The notes: generated by a model from the letters alone, not told the origin. A DNA stretch of 64,000 nucleotides from Glycomyces albidus (GCF_009451885.1 NZ_WIAO01000009.1:1-64000), one strand, 5' to 3'. Positions 10,167 to 19,506 are shown, numbered from the stretch's first letter. Numbers and translations: made by a program.

Positions 10167-10425
10167 CCACCGTTGAAGCTGCGCCTGCACGGGACCGATG
10201 AGGTCTGCCGCAAGATCGGTTGTCCACGGCCGGTACGCCAGGAAGCCGGGGACGGTCCGGTCAATCTCTTCCAGTGCTGCAACGGCACGGGCCTGCTCAC
10301 CGCACGCGGCCGCGGCGACGGCAAGGCTCTTGTGGAAGTGCGCCCTCTAAGTGGCCGCTCGTGATCCGGGCCGGATCGACACGGTCGGCGCGGTCGAGGA
10401 TCAGTCTCCATTCGCCGGCGTTCAT
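10167..10425 (-). pseudogene. C-terminal remnant of an XRE-type regulator (TPR-like part)
   Basis: Minus-strand frame one reads NAGEWRLILDRADRVDP and runs to SGHLEGA near 10335. A one-base shift then leads into a second frame reading HKSLAVAAAACGEQARAVAA and continuing EEIDRTVPGFLAYRPW to DLAADLI. Joined, this matches the end of actinobacterial helix-turn-helix regulators, where the pattern is VHLDLARAYA..GR..EAV.AL.EAER.AP...R.HP..RELV.DLL (from memory). The DNA-binding N-terminus is absent; the adjacent HAD gene occupies its place. The assignment is by pattern only, but the quality of the second-frame peptide argues against chance. Confidence 0.45.
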
Positions 10426-10438
10426 GGCGGCGGAACCT

Positions 10439-11260
10439 TCAGTGCCGCAAGGTGGCTGGTTCACCGGTGAGCGCTTCGATGACGGTTGCAACGCCGTCGT
10501 CCGTGTTCGCCGCGCACTGGTCGGTCGCGGCGGCAGCGGCTGCCGGGTGCGCGTTCGCAACCGCGTATGAGCGGCCCGCCCACGCGAGCATGGATACATC
10601 CGCAGGCGAGTCGCCGAATGCGACGACGTGGCCGGCTTCGACACCGCGGCTGAGGCACCATGCGGCGAGCCCGGTGGCTTTGTCGACACCGGCAGGCCCG
10701 AACTCGATCTGGTCCTGGCTGCCGGCTTGATGGAGGAGAAGACCGTCAAGGTCGAGTGTGCTCGCTGCCTGAACGAGGTCCTCGGCGCGGCCGCCTTCCA
10801 CGTGCGCCAGCAGTTTCAGCGGTGACGCCGCAGCGGCGAGGGAATCCTCGAGGGAGTCGCAGCGGCGGCGCCGGTCCAGAACTGAGTCGCGTTTCGTGTA
10901 CCCGGGTTCGGCAACGATGTCGTACCCGGTCTCAACCGCGAAGGTGACGCGGGGTATAGCCGCTCGCAGTCGCTCGGCGGTGCTGGCGGCGCGCGCCGGC
11001 GCAAGCGTGTGGTTCACAGTGACGCGCCGGGTGCGCGGGTCGTAGACGGTCGTGCCACCGGCGCAGATGACGTCGTCGAACGCGTCGGCGGCCCACGTCC
11101 AGACTTCGAACGCCCGGTGGGGTCGAGCGGTCACTGCGACGACGGCGATCCCGGCGGCACGAGCAGCCGCGAGCGCCGCTGCGGCCCGCTCAGTGAACGT
11201 CCCGGCGGGCCCGAGCAGCGTGCGGTCGAGGTCGGTGGCGATGACACGGACGGCATCCAT
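10439..11260 (-). CDS. HAD-superfamily hydrolase, Cof/IIB type
   Basis: A cytoplasmic phosphatase, probably acting on a sugar phosphate or similar small metabolite. Residues 8-14 give the DxDxT nucleophile motif (TDLDRTLL). Motif II is VTARP. The C-terminal motif VVAFGDSPADVSMLAWAG is the Mg-binding GD-x3-D signature of Cof-type enzymes, and a cap domain lies between. The 273-residue length is usual for the family. ATG 11260 begins the conserved N-terminus directly. It stands alone between a decayed regulator and a tRNA gene. The substrate cannot be deduced. Confidence 0.85.
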   Translation of the reverse strand: MDAVRVIATDLDRTLLGPAGTFTERAAAALAAARAAGIAVVAVTARPHRAFEVWTWAADAFDDVICAGGTTVYDPRTRRVTVNHTLAPARAASTAERLRAAIPRVTFAVETGYDIVAEPGYTKRDSVLDRRRRCDSLEDSLAAAASPLKLLAHVEGGRAEDLVQAASTLDLDGLLLHQAGSQDQIEFGPAGVDKATGLAAWCLSRGVEAGHVVAFGDSPADVSMLAWAGRSYAVANAHPAAAAAATDQCAANTDDGVATVIEALTGEPATLRH

Positions 11261-11646
11261 GCACGGAGCCTAACCGCCTGGAGCCGCTGTCGCCCGGTGC
11301 GCGCCAATGCATTCAGGCCATCGATGGCTTACGAATGGCGCTGCAGGTGCTCCAGCACGGGCGGCCGCGGCGCCGGTGGGTGCTGAAGTACCCCTTCGAT
11401 CTCGCCCAGATGGTATTTCCTCTTCATGCCCGGTCGCGGGACCGTGCCCGCAGGGCCGGAACCCGGCCCCGCAAGGATCGAGATCGGACCCGTCCGGCAA
11501 TCCGGAATCTTCCAGGTCCGATCCGCCGAATTGAATTTGGCCATGGAGTGAGCAGGAGTCTTGCCTATTCCATTGTCCCTCGAGCGGCTCGGATCCCAGG
11601 TATTTGAAGTGGACTCCGAAACACGGAAATTCGTACAGACAGACGA
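11261..11646. other. Non-coding stretch on the 3' side of the tRNA-Pro gene
   Basis: About 385 bases with no supported gene. A minus-strand open frame (11329-11787) runs straight through the tRNA gene and terminator, so it is spurious. This is where an element integrated at the tRNA 3' end would begin. I did not find a repeated copy of the tRNA 3' end by eye. Confidence 0.5.
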
Positions 11647-11679
11647 AAGCAGGTCAGAGCTTGAAGCTCTGACCTGCTT
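11647..11679 (-). terminator. Terminator of the tRNA-Pro gene
   Basis: AAGCAGGTCAGAGCTT (11647-11662) is perfectly complementary to 11664-11679, giving a 16-bp stem that closes to a minimal loop. It lies immediately 3' of the tRNA on its coding strand and is followed by a T-rich run. Confidence 0.8.
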
Positions 11680-11684
11680 AAATG

Positions 11685-11758
<74 letters not shown>

Positions 11759-11841
11759 TTCCTGCCGCGTTGCCGCGGCGGTGACAACTTTAGCTCATGG
11801 GCACGGGGGTGGGTGAGGCGAGGTCCCCCGTGTGAGGCGGG

Positions 11842-13239
11842 CTATTTGCGTTTGTCTTTTTTGCGGGACTCGCGTGGTTTGACTATGAGCTCGATGGGGG
11901 TGCCGGGGAAGCCGAAGTCCTCGCGGAGCTTGCGCTGGATGAACTTGAGGTACTGCTTGTCGAACGGCGCGTTGGTGAAGAGGATGAAGCGCGGGGGCTC
12001 CGAGGCGGCCTGGGTGGCGTAGATGACCTTCGGAGCCTTACCCGAGCGGGTCGGGTGGGGCGTGGCCGCCTGGAGGGTGCTGATCCACTGGTTCAGCTCG
12101 CCGGTGGTGATGCGCTGGCCCCAGCCTTCGAGGGCGACGCGGAGGGATCGGGCGATCTTCTCCACGGCGCGGCCCGTCAGGGCGGAGACGTTGACGCGCG
12201 GCGCCCACGAGACCTGTGCGAGCTCGCGGTCGATCTCCTTCTCGAGGAAGTAGCGCCGGTCCTCGTCGACCAGGTCCCACTTGTTGAAGGCGAGCACCAG
12301 GGCCCGACCGGACTCCACCACCTGCGTCAGGACGCGCTGGTCCTGCTCGCTGATGGGTTCGCTGGCGTCCAGGAGGACGAGGGCGACCTCGGCGGCCTCG
12401 ACGGCGGCCTCGGTGCGCAGGGCGGCGTAGTACTCGGTGCCCGACGCGAACTTGACGCGTTTGCGCAGGCCCGCGGTGTCGACCAGGATCCAGTCCTCGC
12501 CGTCGATCTCCACCAGGGAGTCGACCGGGTCGACCGTGGTGCCGGCGACGTTGTCGACGACGGCCCGCGGTTCGCCGGCGATGCGGTTGAGGAGGCTCGA
12601 CTTGCCCACGTTCGGGCGGCCGACGAGGGCGACGCGGCGAGGGCCTCGCTCCTTGAGCTTCCCGGTCGGCTCCTCGGGGAACGCCCAGATGATCTTGTCG
12701 AGCAGGTCGCCGGAGTTGCGGCCGTGCAGCGCCGAGATCGGGAACGGCTCGCCGAGCCCGAGGCTCCAGAGGTCGTGGACCTCGGCCTCCTGTCGCTCGG
12801 AGTCGGCCTTGTTGGCGACGAGGATCACGGGCTTGCGGGTCGAGCGCAGGATGCGGACCGCGGCCTCGTCGGCGTCGGTGGGGCCCACGCGGGAGTCGAC
12901 CACGAAGACGATCACGTCGGCGGTGCGCATCGCGAGCTCGGCCTGGAAGGCGATGGCCTTGGCCATGCCCTCCGCGTCCGGGTCCCAGCCGCCGGTGTCG
13001 ACCAGGCTGAACTGCTTCCCGGCCCACTCCGCGTCGTAGGCGATGCGGTCGCGGGTCACGCCGGGCTCGTCCTGGACGACCGCGGCGCGGCGGCCCAGGA
13101 TGCGGTTGACCAGGGTCGACTTGCCCACGTTAGGGCGGCCGACCACGGCGACCGTGGGGACCGCGCCGCGCTCGCCGGCGTCGTCGCCGTCGAAGGCGGC
13201 CTCTTCGAAGTCTTCGGCCCAGGTCGGTTCGTCAGTCAT
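11842..13239 (-). CDS. der: Ribosome-associated double GTPase Der (EngA)
   Basis: Essential GTPase for 50S subunit maturation. Two tandem G domains are visible in 465 residues. The first begins [16 protein letters not shown] at about residue 34, and the second [16 protein letters not shown] at about 205. Both are followed by DTGG/DTAGL switch and NKAD/NKWD specificity motifs. A KH-like domain occupies the last 100 residues, ending in a basic tail ([12 protein letters not shown]) expected for rRNA contact. ATG 13239 overlaps the end of cmk by 8 bases, the same coupling seen in other actinobacteria. Confidence 0.97.
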   Translation of the reverse strand: MTDEPTWAEDFEEAAFDGDDAGERGAVPTVAVVGRPNVGKSTLVNRILGRRAAVVQDEPGVTRDRIAYDAEWAGKQFSLVDTGGWDPDAEGMAKAIAFQAELAMRTADVIVFVVDSRVGPTDADEAAVRILRSTRKPVILVANKADSERQEAEVHDLWSLGLGEPFPISALHGRNSGDLLDKIIWAFPEEPTGKLKERGPRRVALVGRPNVGKSSLLNRIAGEPRAVVDNVAGTTVDPVDSLVEIDGEDWILVDTAGLRKRVKFASGTEYYAALRTEAAVEAAEVALVLLDASEPISEQDQRVLTQVVESGRALVLAFNKWDLVDEDRRYFLEKEIDRELAQVSWAPRVNVSALTGRAVEKIARSLRVALEGWGQRITTGELNQWISTLQAATPHPTRSGKAPKVIYATQAASEPPRFILFTNAPFDKQYLKFIQRKLREDFGFPGTPIELIVKPRESRKKDKRK

Positions 13240-13909
13240 CGATGTCCCTGTTGTTCAGCAAGGCCAGGATCTTGGCCACTACCTCCACGATCGGCAGCGC
13301 CGTGGAGTCGATCACCACGGCCCCCTCGGGGGCCTCCAGGGGCTTGGTGGTCTTCGAGTCGGCGGTGTCGCGCCGCTCGAGGTCCTGCTTGGTCGCCTGG
13401 GCGTCCGCGCCGAGTTCGGCGGCGCGGCGGTTGGCGCGCTCGACGGGGTCCGCGGTGAGGTAGACCTTGACGTCGGCGCCGGGGGCCACCACCTCGACGA
13501 TGTCGCGGCCCTCGACCACGATGCCCCGCTTCGCCTCGGCGATGATGCGGCGCTGCTCGTCGATGAGGAACTTGCGGACCGTCTTGTTCCCGGCCACGGC
13601 CGAGACGGCCTTCGTGACGTCCTCGCCGCGGATCGCCTGGTCGGCGTCCTCGCCGTCGACGCGGGTGAACGGGTCGGCGGGGTCGGTGCCGAACTCGAGC
13701 TTGGCGTTCTTGACCGTCTTGGTGACCTGCGCGGTCTGCGTGGGGTCGACGCCGGCCTTGAGGACGGCGAGGGTCGCCGCGCGGTACATGGCGCCGGTGT
13801 CGAGGTACGCGGCGTCGATCGCGGTCGCGAGGGTCTTGGACACCGTCGACTTCCCGGCCCCGGACGGGCCGTCGATCGCGACGACCGGTCCGTTCTTCTG
13901 CTCAGGCAC
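13232..13909 (-). CDS. cmk: Cytidylate kinase
   Basis: Phosphorylates CMP and dCMP with ATP to supply CTP/dCTP synthesis. P-loop [17 protein letters not shown] is at residues 13-29. [12 protein letters not shown] follows, and [20 protein letters not shown] is the CMP-kinase signature. The 225-residue length is standard. The start is GTG 13909. It is the first gene of the cmk-der pair, overlapping der by 8 bases. The product of pyrG, also in this window, acts in the same pathway. Confidence 0.96.
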   Translation of the reverse strand: MPEQKNGPVVAIDGPSGAGKSTVSKTLATAIDAAYLDTGAMYRAATLAVLKAGVDPTQTAQVTKTVKNAKLEFGTDPADPFTRVDGEDADQAIRGEDVTKAVSAVAGNKTVRKFLIDEQRRIIAEAKRGIVVEGRDIVEVVAPGADVKVYLTADPVERANRRAAELGADAQATKQDLERRDTADSKTTKPLEAPEGAVVIDSTALPIVEVVAKILALLNNRDIDD

Positions 13910-14004
13910 TGTCGGCTCCGTTCTTCAAATGCAAACCCAGCAAACCTACATCATCCCGGGTCAAGCTCGATATCCACGGCGAACGCTCGCGGATCCGCCG
14001 TTGT

Positions 14005-14376
14005 CTACCTGTCGACGACGCGGGCCCCCAGCGGCCACAGCGCGAGCGGGATCATCTTCCAGTTCGCCACCGCCAGCGGGATGCCGATGACGGTGATGGC
14101 CTGGAGGAAACCGGTCACCAGGTGCGCGAGGGCCAGCTCCCACCCGAACAGGATGAGCCACAGGAGGTTCGCGATCAGCGTCAGGCAGCCGGCCTGCGGG
14201 TCGTGGACCACGGTCCGCCCGAACGGCCACAGGACGTACCCGGCCAGGCGCATGTTCGCGATGCCGAACGGGATCGTCACGATGAAGATGCAGAACACCA
14301 GGCCCGCAACGAAGTAGCCGATCGCGAGCCAGAGCCCGGCGAGCACGAACCAGAGGATGTTCAGAATCGTCTTCAT
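14005..14376 (-). CDS. YccF-family inner membrane protein
   Basis: A small integral membrane protein of 123 residues. It contains two copies of the YccF signature. Near the N-terminus is FIVTIPFGIANMRLAGYVLWPFG and near the C-terminus ITVIGIPLAVANWKMIPLAL, each flanked by hydrophobic segments, for about four membrane passes. The family is widespread and its function is unknown. It sits between rluB and cmk on the same strand but with gaps of 45 and 95 bases, so it may be transcribed separately. Confidence 0.85.
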   Translation of the reverse strand: MKTILNILWFVLAGLWLAIGYFVAGLVFCIFIVTIPFGIANMRLAGYVLWPFGRTVVHDPQAGCLTLIANLLWLILFGWELALAHLVTGFLQAITVIGIPLAVANWKMIPLALWPLGARVVDR

Positions 14377-14421
14377 GCCGAAACCCTAACCGGCGCATGC
14401 CCGTCCTGTCGGTACAGCAGG

Positions 14422-15159
14422 CTAGAGTCCGACCTCGCGGAACAGCTCCCCGACCTCGTTCGGGGTGAGCCGCCGCAGCGTCCCCGGCTTGAGGTTGCGC
14501 AGCTGGATCGGGCCGATCTCGGTGCGCACGAGCCGCGAGACGTGATGGCCGACCTCGTCCATGAGGCGCCTCACAATGTGCTTGCGGCCCTCGTGGACGG
14601 TGATCTCGATCAACGACTGCCCGGCGTGCTCGTCGATGATCTTGAGCTTGTCGGCCTTGGCGAGCCCGTCCTCGAGCTCGACGCCCTTGAGCAGCCGGTT
14701 CCAGGTGGGCCTGTCCATGATCCCGTTGACCTGCGCCCGGTAGACCTTCGGCAGGCCGTGCGAGGGGTGCATGATCCGGTTCGCGAGCTCGCCGTCGTTG
14801 GTGAGCAGCAGCAGCCCCTCGGAGTCGGTGTCGAGCCGGCCCACGTGGAACACGCGCTGGTCGATGCCCTTGGCGAACTCGGCGAGCGAGGGGCGGCCCT
14901 CGTCGTCGTCCATGGTCGAGACGATCCCGCGCGGCTTGTTGATCGCGTAGTAGACCTTGTCCACGTCGGTCACGACGCGCTTGCCGGAGACGTGGATGGT
15001 GTCCTTGGCCGGGTCCACGCGCTGGCCGAGGCGGGCGGGTTCGCCGTTGACCTTGACCTTGCCGCGGGAGATCAGCTCCTCGGCGGCGCGGCGGGAGGCG
15101 ATCCCGGCCTGGGACAGGACCTTTTGCAGGCGAATGCCTTCAGCGTCAGCGTTGTTCAT
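14422..15159 (-). CDS. rluB: 23S rRNA pseudouridine synthase, RluB type
   Basis: Converts a specific uridine of 23S rRNA to pseudouridine. The N-terminal S4 domain is IRLQKVLSQAGIASRRAAEE. The RsuA/RluB catalytic motif HVGRLDTDSEGLLLLTNDGE holds the nucleophilic Asp at about residue 104. HEGRKHIVRRLMDEVGH is the family's C-terminal motif. ATG 15159 lies within the end of scpB (14-base overlap). The order scpA-scpB-rluB is conserved in actinobacteria. Length 245 is normal. Confidence 0.95.
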   Translation of the reverse strand: MNNADAEGIRLQKVLSQAGIASRRAAEELISRGKVKVNGEPARLGQRVDPAKDTIHVSGKRVVTDVDKVYYAINKPRGIVSTMDDDEGRPSLAEFAKGIDQRVFHVGRLDTDSEGLLLLTNDGELANRIMHPSHGLPKVYRAQVNGIMDRPTWNRLLKGVELEDGLAKADKLKIIDEHAGQSLIEITVHEGRKHIVRRLMDEVGHHVSRLVRTEIGPIQLRNLKPGTLRRLTPNEVGELFREVGL

Positions 15160-15919
15160 CTTCCTCGATATCCGTCACGTCGTCGGGCAGGAACGGGGCC
15201 AGCGGCGGCAGCTGCGCGACCGAGTCCAGACCGATCTTCTCCAAGAACAGGGTGGTGGTGCGGTAGAGCGTCGCCGTCGAGTCCGGGTCGGTCCCGCACT
15301 CCTCGACCAGGCCGCGCGCCAGCAGCGTGCGGATGACGCCGTCGCAGTTGACCCCCCGGATGGCCGAGATGCGGCCGCGGGTGACCGGCTGCCGGTAGGC
15401 GACCACGGCAAGCGTCTCCAGCGCCGCCTTGGTGAGGCGGGCGGAGGCGCCGTCGGTCACGAACCGCTCCACGTAGCGGGCGTAATCGGCCCGGGTGTAG
15501 AAGCGCCAGCCGCCGGCTTGGCGACGCAGATCGAATCCGCGTCCGTCACCAGTGTATTCGGCGCTGAGCCGACCCAGCGTCGCGCTCACCTGTGAGCGCG
15601 GTCGCTCCAGGACCGAGGAGAGGAACTCCTCGGACAGCGGCTCCTCGGCGATCATGAGGATCGCCTCGAGGACGGCGCCGAGATCGACGTCGTCGGGGAC
15701 GGGGCTCGTGGCCGTGGCCTGGGGTTCCTCGTCGTCCTGGTCCGGCTCGGGTTCCGGCGGGGCCGGGGCGGCGGCCAGCGCGGCCGCGTACTCGTCGTCC
15801 TCGCCGGGCGGTTCGTCGGCGGGCGTGTCGGGGCGCATCGGCGCGGCCTCCTGGCGCGCGCCGGGCATCTTCCACGTCGCCAGTCCCTGTTCGAGGGACT
15901 CCCCCGTGTGCTCGGTCAT
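15146..15919 (-). CDS. scpB: Segregation and condensation protein ScpB
   Basis: A winged-helix subunit that, with ScpA and SMC, forms the bacterial condensin. The 257 residues include an unusual N-terminal extension of about 80 residues, Pro/Glu/Asp-rich and probably disordered. The usual ScpB core follows: LGAVLEAILMIAEEPLSEEF, then ALETLAVVAYRQPVTRGRIS, which is the family hallmark. It ends in an acidic tail. ATG 15919 overlaps the scpA TGA (ATGA). The much longer in-frame opening upstream is a shadow of scpA. Confidence 0.95.
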   Translation of the reverse strand: MTEHTGESLEQGLATWKMPGARQEAAPMRPDTPADEPPGEDDEYAAALAAAPAPPEPEPDQDDEEPQATATSPVPDDVDLGAVLEAILMIAEEPLSEEFLSSVLERPRSQVSATLGRLSAEYTGDGRGFDLRRQAGGWRFYTRADYARYVERFVTDGASARLTKAALETLAVVAYRQPVTRGRISAIRGVNCDGVIRTLLARGLVEECGTDPDSTATLYRTTTLFLEKIGLDSVAQLPPLAPFLPDDVTDIEEDEQR

Positions 15920-16833
15920 TCGCTCGATTCCTCCCCCGTCAGTGCTGTTTCCGAGCGTGCGCCGTCCGCGTCGGCGGGCGGAGTCTCCGGCTCGGCGGGC
16001 GCGCCGGCGTACTCGTCGACTTCGATCTCGGTGGTGCCCGTCCCGCCGAGCCAGCGCACGGTGAGTTCGCCGAGGGCCTGCATCTGCTCGAACCCGACGA
16101 GGGCCTCGCGGTAGAGCTCCAGGAGCGCGAGGAACCGGGCGACGACTTCGAGGTGGGTCTCGCAGTCGGAGGTCAGGGCCCGGAAGGTCGCGGTCTGGAC
16201 GCGCTGGAGGCGGCGGGAGATGATGACGGCGTGCTCGCGCACGGAGACGCGCTGGACGTGGATGTGCCCGGTGCCGACCGTGGGCGGCGGCTTGGGTTTC
16301 ATGGCCTTGCCGGCCAGGGCGGCGAGGTCGTCGGGGGTGAGGTCGAGGACGAGTTCGGGGAGGAGCCCCTTGTAGCGCTCTTCGAGGCCGACGTTGCGGG
16401 GGACGCGGGTGGAGGCCGACTCGGCGAGGTGGGAGAGCGCGCCGGCGGCCTCCTTGTACGCCTTGTACTGGAGGAGGCGGGCGAAGAGGAGGTCGCGGGC
16501 TTCGAGGAGCGCGAGGTCCTCTTCGTCGTCGACGACGGTGCCGGGCAGGAGCCGGGCGGTCTTGAGGTCGAGGAGGGTGGCGGCGACGAGGAGGAACTCG
16601 GAGGTCTCCTCGAGGTTCCACGCCTCGTCGAGGCCGGTGACGTAGGCGATGAACTCGGAGGCGACTTCGTGGAGGGCGATCTCCGTGACGTCGAGCTTGT
16701 GCTTGCCGATGAGCTGGAGCAGCAGGTCGAAGGGCCCCTCGAAGTTGTCGAGCCGGACGTGGAAGCCGGTCTCGGCCTCGTCCGGTTCGCCCTCCCGCTG
16801 GGCCGGGAGCTGGGGGGGCTGCTGGTCGCTCAC
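15916..16833 (-). CDS. scpA: Segregation and condensation protein ScpA
   Basis: Kleisin subunit linking SMC heads and ScpB. Residues 24-50 carry FHVRLDNFEGPFDLLLQLIG and KLDVTEIALHEVASEF, the classic ScpA N-terminus. LDLKTARLLPG follows and a winged-helix-like end is near 230-270 (RFLALLELYREALVGFEQ). There are about 35 extra C-terminal residues rich in Pro/Ala/Glu. 305 residues in all. It is the first gene of scpA-scpB-rluB, and ParA is encoded upstream on the same strand. Confidence 0.96.
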   Translation of the reverse strand: MSDQQPPQLPAQREGEPDEAETGFHVRLDNFEGPFDLLLQLIGKHKLDVTEIALHEVASEFIAYVTGLDEAWNLEETSEFLLVAATLLDLKTARLLPGTVVDDEEDLALLEARDLLFARLLQYKAYKEAAGALSHLAESASTRVPRNVGLEERYKGLLPELVLDLTPDDLAALAGKAMKPKPPPTVGTGHIHVQRVSVREHAVIISRRLQRVQTATFRALTSDCETHLEVVARFLALLELYREALVGFEQMQALGELTVRWLGGTGTTEIEVDEYAGAPAEPETPPADADGARSETALTGEESSE

Positions 16834-16915
16834 GCACGCAAGCTTAGACGGGCCCCGCAGGGGCCACGAGGTGAACTCTGGGTTTCTTGGGGCGGTTGCG
16901 GTTCGTCGGTGCGTT

Positions 16916-17026
16916 GGTGTCGCTATTCTCCGGTGCCGCTACTTGCCGGTGCCGTCATTTGTCGTGCCGTCGATCGTCGGTAGCGCTTATCGCCGGTGTC
17001 GCTACTTGTCGGTCCCGCTATTTGTC
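16916..17026. repeat. Tandem array of seven 16-bp units at the parA 3' end
   Basis: Seven head-to-tail units fit the plus-strand consensus GGTGYCGCTAYTTGTC: 16916, 16932, 16948, 16964 (15 bases), 16979, 16995 and 17011. The unit starting at 17011 contains the parA stop codon (17018-17020). Coding sequence at 17027 begins with a partial eighth match (GGTGGCGGCGATG). The array therefore seems to have grown outward from the last codons of parA into the parA-scpA gap. The units have diverged from each other, so it is not a recent duplication. Confidence 0.75.
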
Positions 17027-17944
17027 GGTGGCGGCGATGAGTTCCCTGGCGAGCTGGCGGTAGGCGCGGGCGCCGGAGGAGGCGGGGGCCCAGGTGGTGA
17101 TGGGCTCGCCGGCGACGGTGGTCTCGGGGAAGCGCACGGTGCGGGTGATGACCGTGGAGAACACCTTGTCGCCGAAGGCTTCGACGACGCGCTGGAGGAC
17201 CTGGCGCGAGTGGGTGGTGCGCGAGTCGTACATGGTCGCGAGGATGCCGTCGAGCTCGAGGTCGTAGTTGAGGCGCTCGCGGACCTTGTCGACGGTGTCG
17301 AGGAGGAGGGCGACGCCGCGCAGCGAGAAGAACTCGCACTCGAGCGGGACGAGGACCGAGTGGGCCGCGGTGAGCGCGTTGATCGTCAAGAGCCCCAGGG
17401 ACGGCTGGCAGTCGATGAGGACGTAGTCGAAGTCGGGGATGACCGGGCGCAGGACGCGGGAGAGGGTCTGCTCCCGCGCGACCTCGTTGACGAGCTGGAT
17501 CTCGGCGGCGGAGAGGTCGATGTTGGCCGGGAGCAGGCGCAGGCCGGCGACGTTGGTCTTGACCATGACGTCGTCGATGTCGACGTCCTCCTGCATGAGC
17601 AGGTTGTAGACGGTCAGGTCGAGGGTGTGGGGGTTGGTGCCGAACCCGACCGAGAGCGCGCCCTGGGGGTCGAAGTCGACCAGGAGCACCTTGCGGCCGT
17701 ACTCGGCAAGGGCCGCACCGAGGTTGATGGTCGTGGTGGTCTTGCCGACCCCGCCCTTCTGGTTGGCCATGGCGATGACGCGGGCCGGTCCGTGGCGTTC
17801 GAGCGGCTGCGGCTGGGGGATGTCGCGCTTGTTCGTGTACGTCTCGGGGTCGGGCGAGGACAGGTCCCCGTCGCTGTCAGTGGGAGGCATCTGCGCGGCT
17901 CCGCGCAGAGCGGCCCACTTGTCACTGCTGTCCACACTGCTCAT
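17018..17944 (-). CDS. parA: ParA-family chromosome partitioning ATPase
   Basis: A Walker-type ATPase of the ParA/Soj family, next to scpA as in other actinobacteria (Rv1708-type, distinct from the origin-linked parA). The 308 residues start with a disordered region of about 55. The deviant Walker A NQKGGVGKTTTTINLGAAL (signature Lys in KGGVGKT), switch I VDFDPQGALS and switch II IDCQPSLG follow. ATG 17944 has GGAGG five bases upstream and is preferred over the ATG at 17992. No ParB or parS site is visible nearby. The stop codon lies in the 16-bp repeat array. Confidence 0.93.
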   Translation of the reverse strand: MSSVDSSDKWAALRGAAQMPPTDSDGDLSSPDPETYTNKRDIPQPQPLERHGPARVIAMANQKGGVGKTTTTINLGAALAEYGRKVLLVDFDPQGALSVGFGTNPHTLDLTVYNLLMQEDVDIDDVMVKTNVAGLRLLPANIDLSAAEIQLVNEVAREQTLSRVLRPVIPDFDYVLIDCQPSLGLLTINALTAAHSVLVPLECEFFSLRGVALLLDTVDKVRERLNYDLELDGILATMYDSRTTHSRQVLQRVVEAFGDKVFSTVITRTVRFPETTVAGEPITTWAPASSGARAYRQLARELIAATDK

Positions 17945-18109
17945 TTCCGCCTCCGGGTGCGAGTCGGCACCGGGTGCCGGGCGTCTCACCATTGCCTGTC
18001 ATAGCGACTGTACGTCAGTGTATCGAGGCTGTCGACGGCTTGCGAGACTCCGAGGCGCCCGGTGTGGGATCCCCCGCTCCGCCTTGGGACGTGAGTGTCC
18101 CAAGTGTGC

Positions 18110-19231
18110 TCAGTTCTCGGCCAGGACCTGCGCGATCGGCTTGAGCGGCAGGTGGTGGGTGATCGCGACGGGTTCGTTGACGACCTGCCCGGCGTAAGTG
18201 TTGAGGCCGCCGGCGAGGGCCGGGTCGGTCCGCAGGGCCTCGGCCCAGCCGTGGTTGGCGAGCTTCATGACGTACGGGAGGGTCGCGTTCGTGAGCGCGT
18301 ACGTGGAGGTGTTCGGGACCGCGCCGGGCATGTTCGCGACGCAGTAGAAGACCTTGCCGCCGTAGGTGAACACGGGGTCGTCGTGGGTGGTCGCCTTGGA
18401 GTGGGCGAAGCAGCCGCCCTGGTCGATGGCGATGTCGACGAGGACCGCGCCCTCCTTCATGTCGGCGAGGACCTCGTCGTCGACGACGGTGGGGGCCTTG
18501 GCGCCGGGCACGAGGACGGCGCCGATGACGAGGTCGGCCTCGCGGCAGGCGCGCTTGATCTCGAACCGGTTGGAGACGATGGTGCGCAGGCGGCCCTGGT
18601 AGAGGTCGTCGGCGGCGTGGAGCTTGTCCACGTTGAGGTCGAGAAGCTCGACGTCGGCGCGCATCCCGACGGCGATGGCGGCGGCGTTCATGCCGGAGAC
18701 GCCGGCGCCGATGATGACGACGCGGGCGGGCGGGGTCCCGGGGACGCCGCCCATGAGGGTGCCTCGGCCGCCTTCGGGGCGCTGGAGGTGGTAGGCGCCG
18801 GCCTGGACGGCGAGGCGCCCGGCGACCTCGCTCATGGGCGCGAGGAGGGGCAGGCGGCCGTCGCGGGTCTGCACGGTCTCGTAGGCGATGCCGGTGACGT
18901 GGCGCTCCAGGAGCGCGTCGGTGCACTCGGCGCTGGCGGCGAGGTGGAGGTAGGTGAAGAGGGTCTGGCCCGGCTGCATCCGGTGGAACTCGTCCTGGAC
19001 GGGTTCCTTCACCTTGAGGACGAGATCGCCTGCGCTCCAAGTGGTGTCGGGGTCGGGGCAGATGGAGGCCCCGGCGGCGCGGTAGTCGTCGTCGGTGATG
19101 GCCGAGCCGAGCCCGGCGCCGGTCTCGACGCTGACGTGGTGCCCGGCCGCGACGAGCTCGTGCACCCCGGCGGGGGTGAGGGCGACGCGGTACTCGTTGT
19201 TCTTGATCTCGCGGGGGACGGCGACTTTCAC
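18110..19231 (-). CDS. ald: L-alanine dehydrogenase
   Basis: NAD-dependent interconversion of alanine with pyruvate and ammonia. The N-terminus VKVAVPREIKNNEYRVALTP is the AlaDH/PNT signature, with the substrate Arg at about 15. The Lys/His catalytic region is KVKEPVQDEFHRM and FTYLHLAAS. The Rossmann motif VIIGAGVSGMNAAAIAVGM is near 170, and ATTHDDPVFTY follows. The length of 373 is standard. GTG 19231. In Streptomyces ald also lies beside this parA. A 117-base gap to parA suggests its own transcript. Confidence 0.96.
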   Translation of the reverse strand: MKVAVPREIKNNEYRVALTPAGVHELVAAGHHVSVETGAGLGSAITDDDYRAAGASICPDPDTTWSAGDLVLKVKEPVQDEFHRMQPGQTLFTYLHLAASAECTDALLERHVTGIAYETVQTRDGRLPLLAPMSEVAGRLAVQAGAYHLQRPEGGRGTLMGGVPGTPPARVVIIGAGVSGMNAAAIAVGMRADVELLDLNVDKLHAADDLYQGRLRTIVSNRFEIKRACREADLVIGAVLVPGAKAPTVVDDEVLADMKEGAVLVDIAIDQGGCFAHSKATTHDDPVFTYGGKVFYCVANMPGAVPNTSTYALTNATLPYVMKLANHGWAEALRTDPALAGGLNTYAGQVVNEPVAITHHLPLKPIAQVLAEN

Positions 19232-19506
19232 TCTGCGGGTTCCTTCCGAAGCGTTGTGCCAGTTCGGGGCCGGTCGGCGACCCGCACGGGCAGTCTAAGA
19301 CGCGCGGCGACCCGATCCCGGCATTCCTTCTGGGTCTGCGGTTCGGACGGCGTCGTCGCCGTGATCGTAAGTCAGGCCCGCCGCACAATCGCGCGACGGG
19401 CCATGTGAGCGTGCGCCTCGAAGGCGGGCGCCTCAGTCGTGATCAGATGCCCGGCCGTGATCAGGGGTCCGGCCGGGATCGAGGCGCAAGGCCGGGTTCG
19501 CGAGGC
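19232..19506. other. ald-nudix intergenic gap; no xerD
   Basis: In both Mycobacterium and Streptomyces a xerD recombinase gene normally lies near this point (established gene order, from memory). Here the 275 bases between ald and the nudix gene contain no recombinase remnant I can recognise. There is only a short direct repeat, CCGGCCGTGATCAG / CCGGCCGGGATCGAG at about 19452-19490. Confidence 0.5.

Noticed and set aside
10140-10364. A 74-codon plus-strand frame with several cysteines, considered as a peptide precursor for the ABC exporter
   Set aside because: It is antisense to the decayed regulator, lacks a leader/core pattern and no maturation enzyme is near.
16916-17026. Repeat array considered as parS sites or iterons
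   Set aside because: The units lack the GTTTCACGTGAAAC parS palindrome, and no ParB or replication initiator is nearby.
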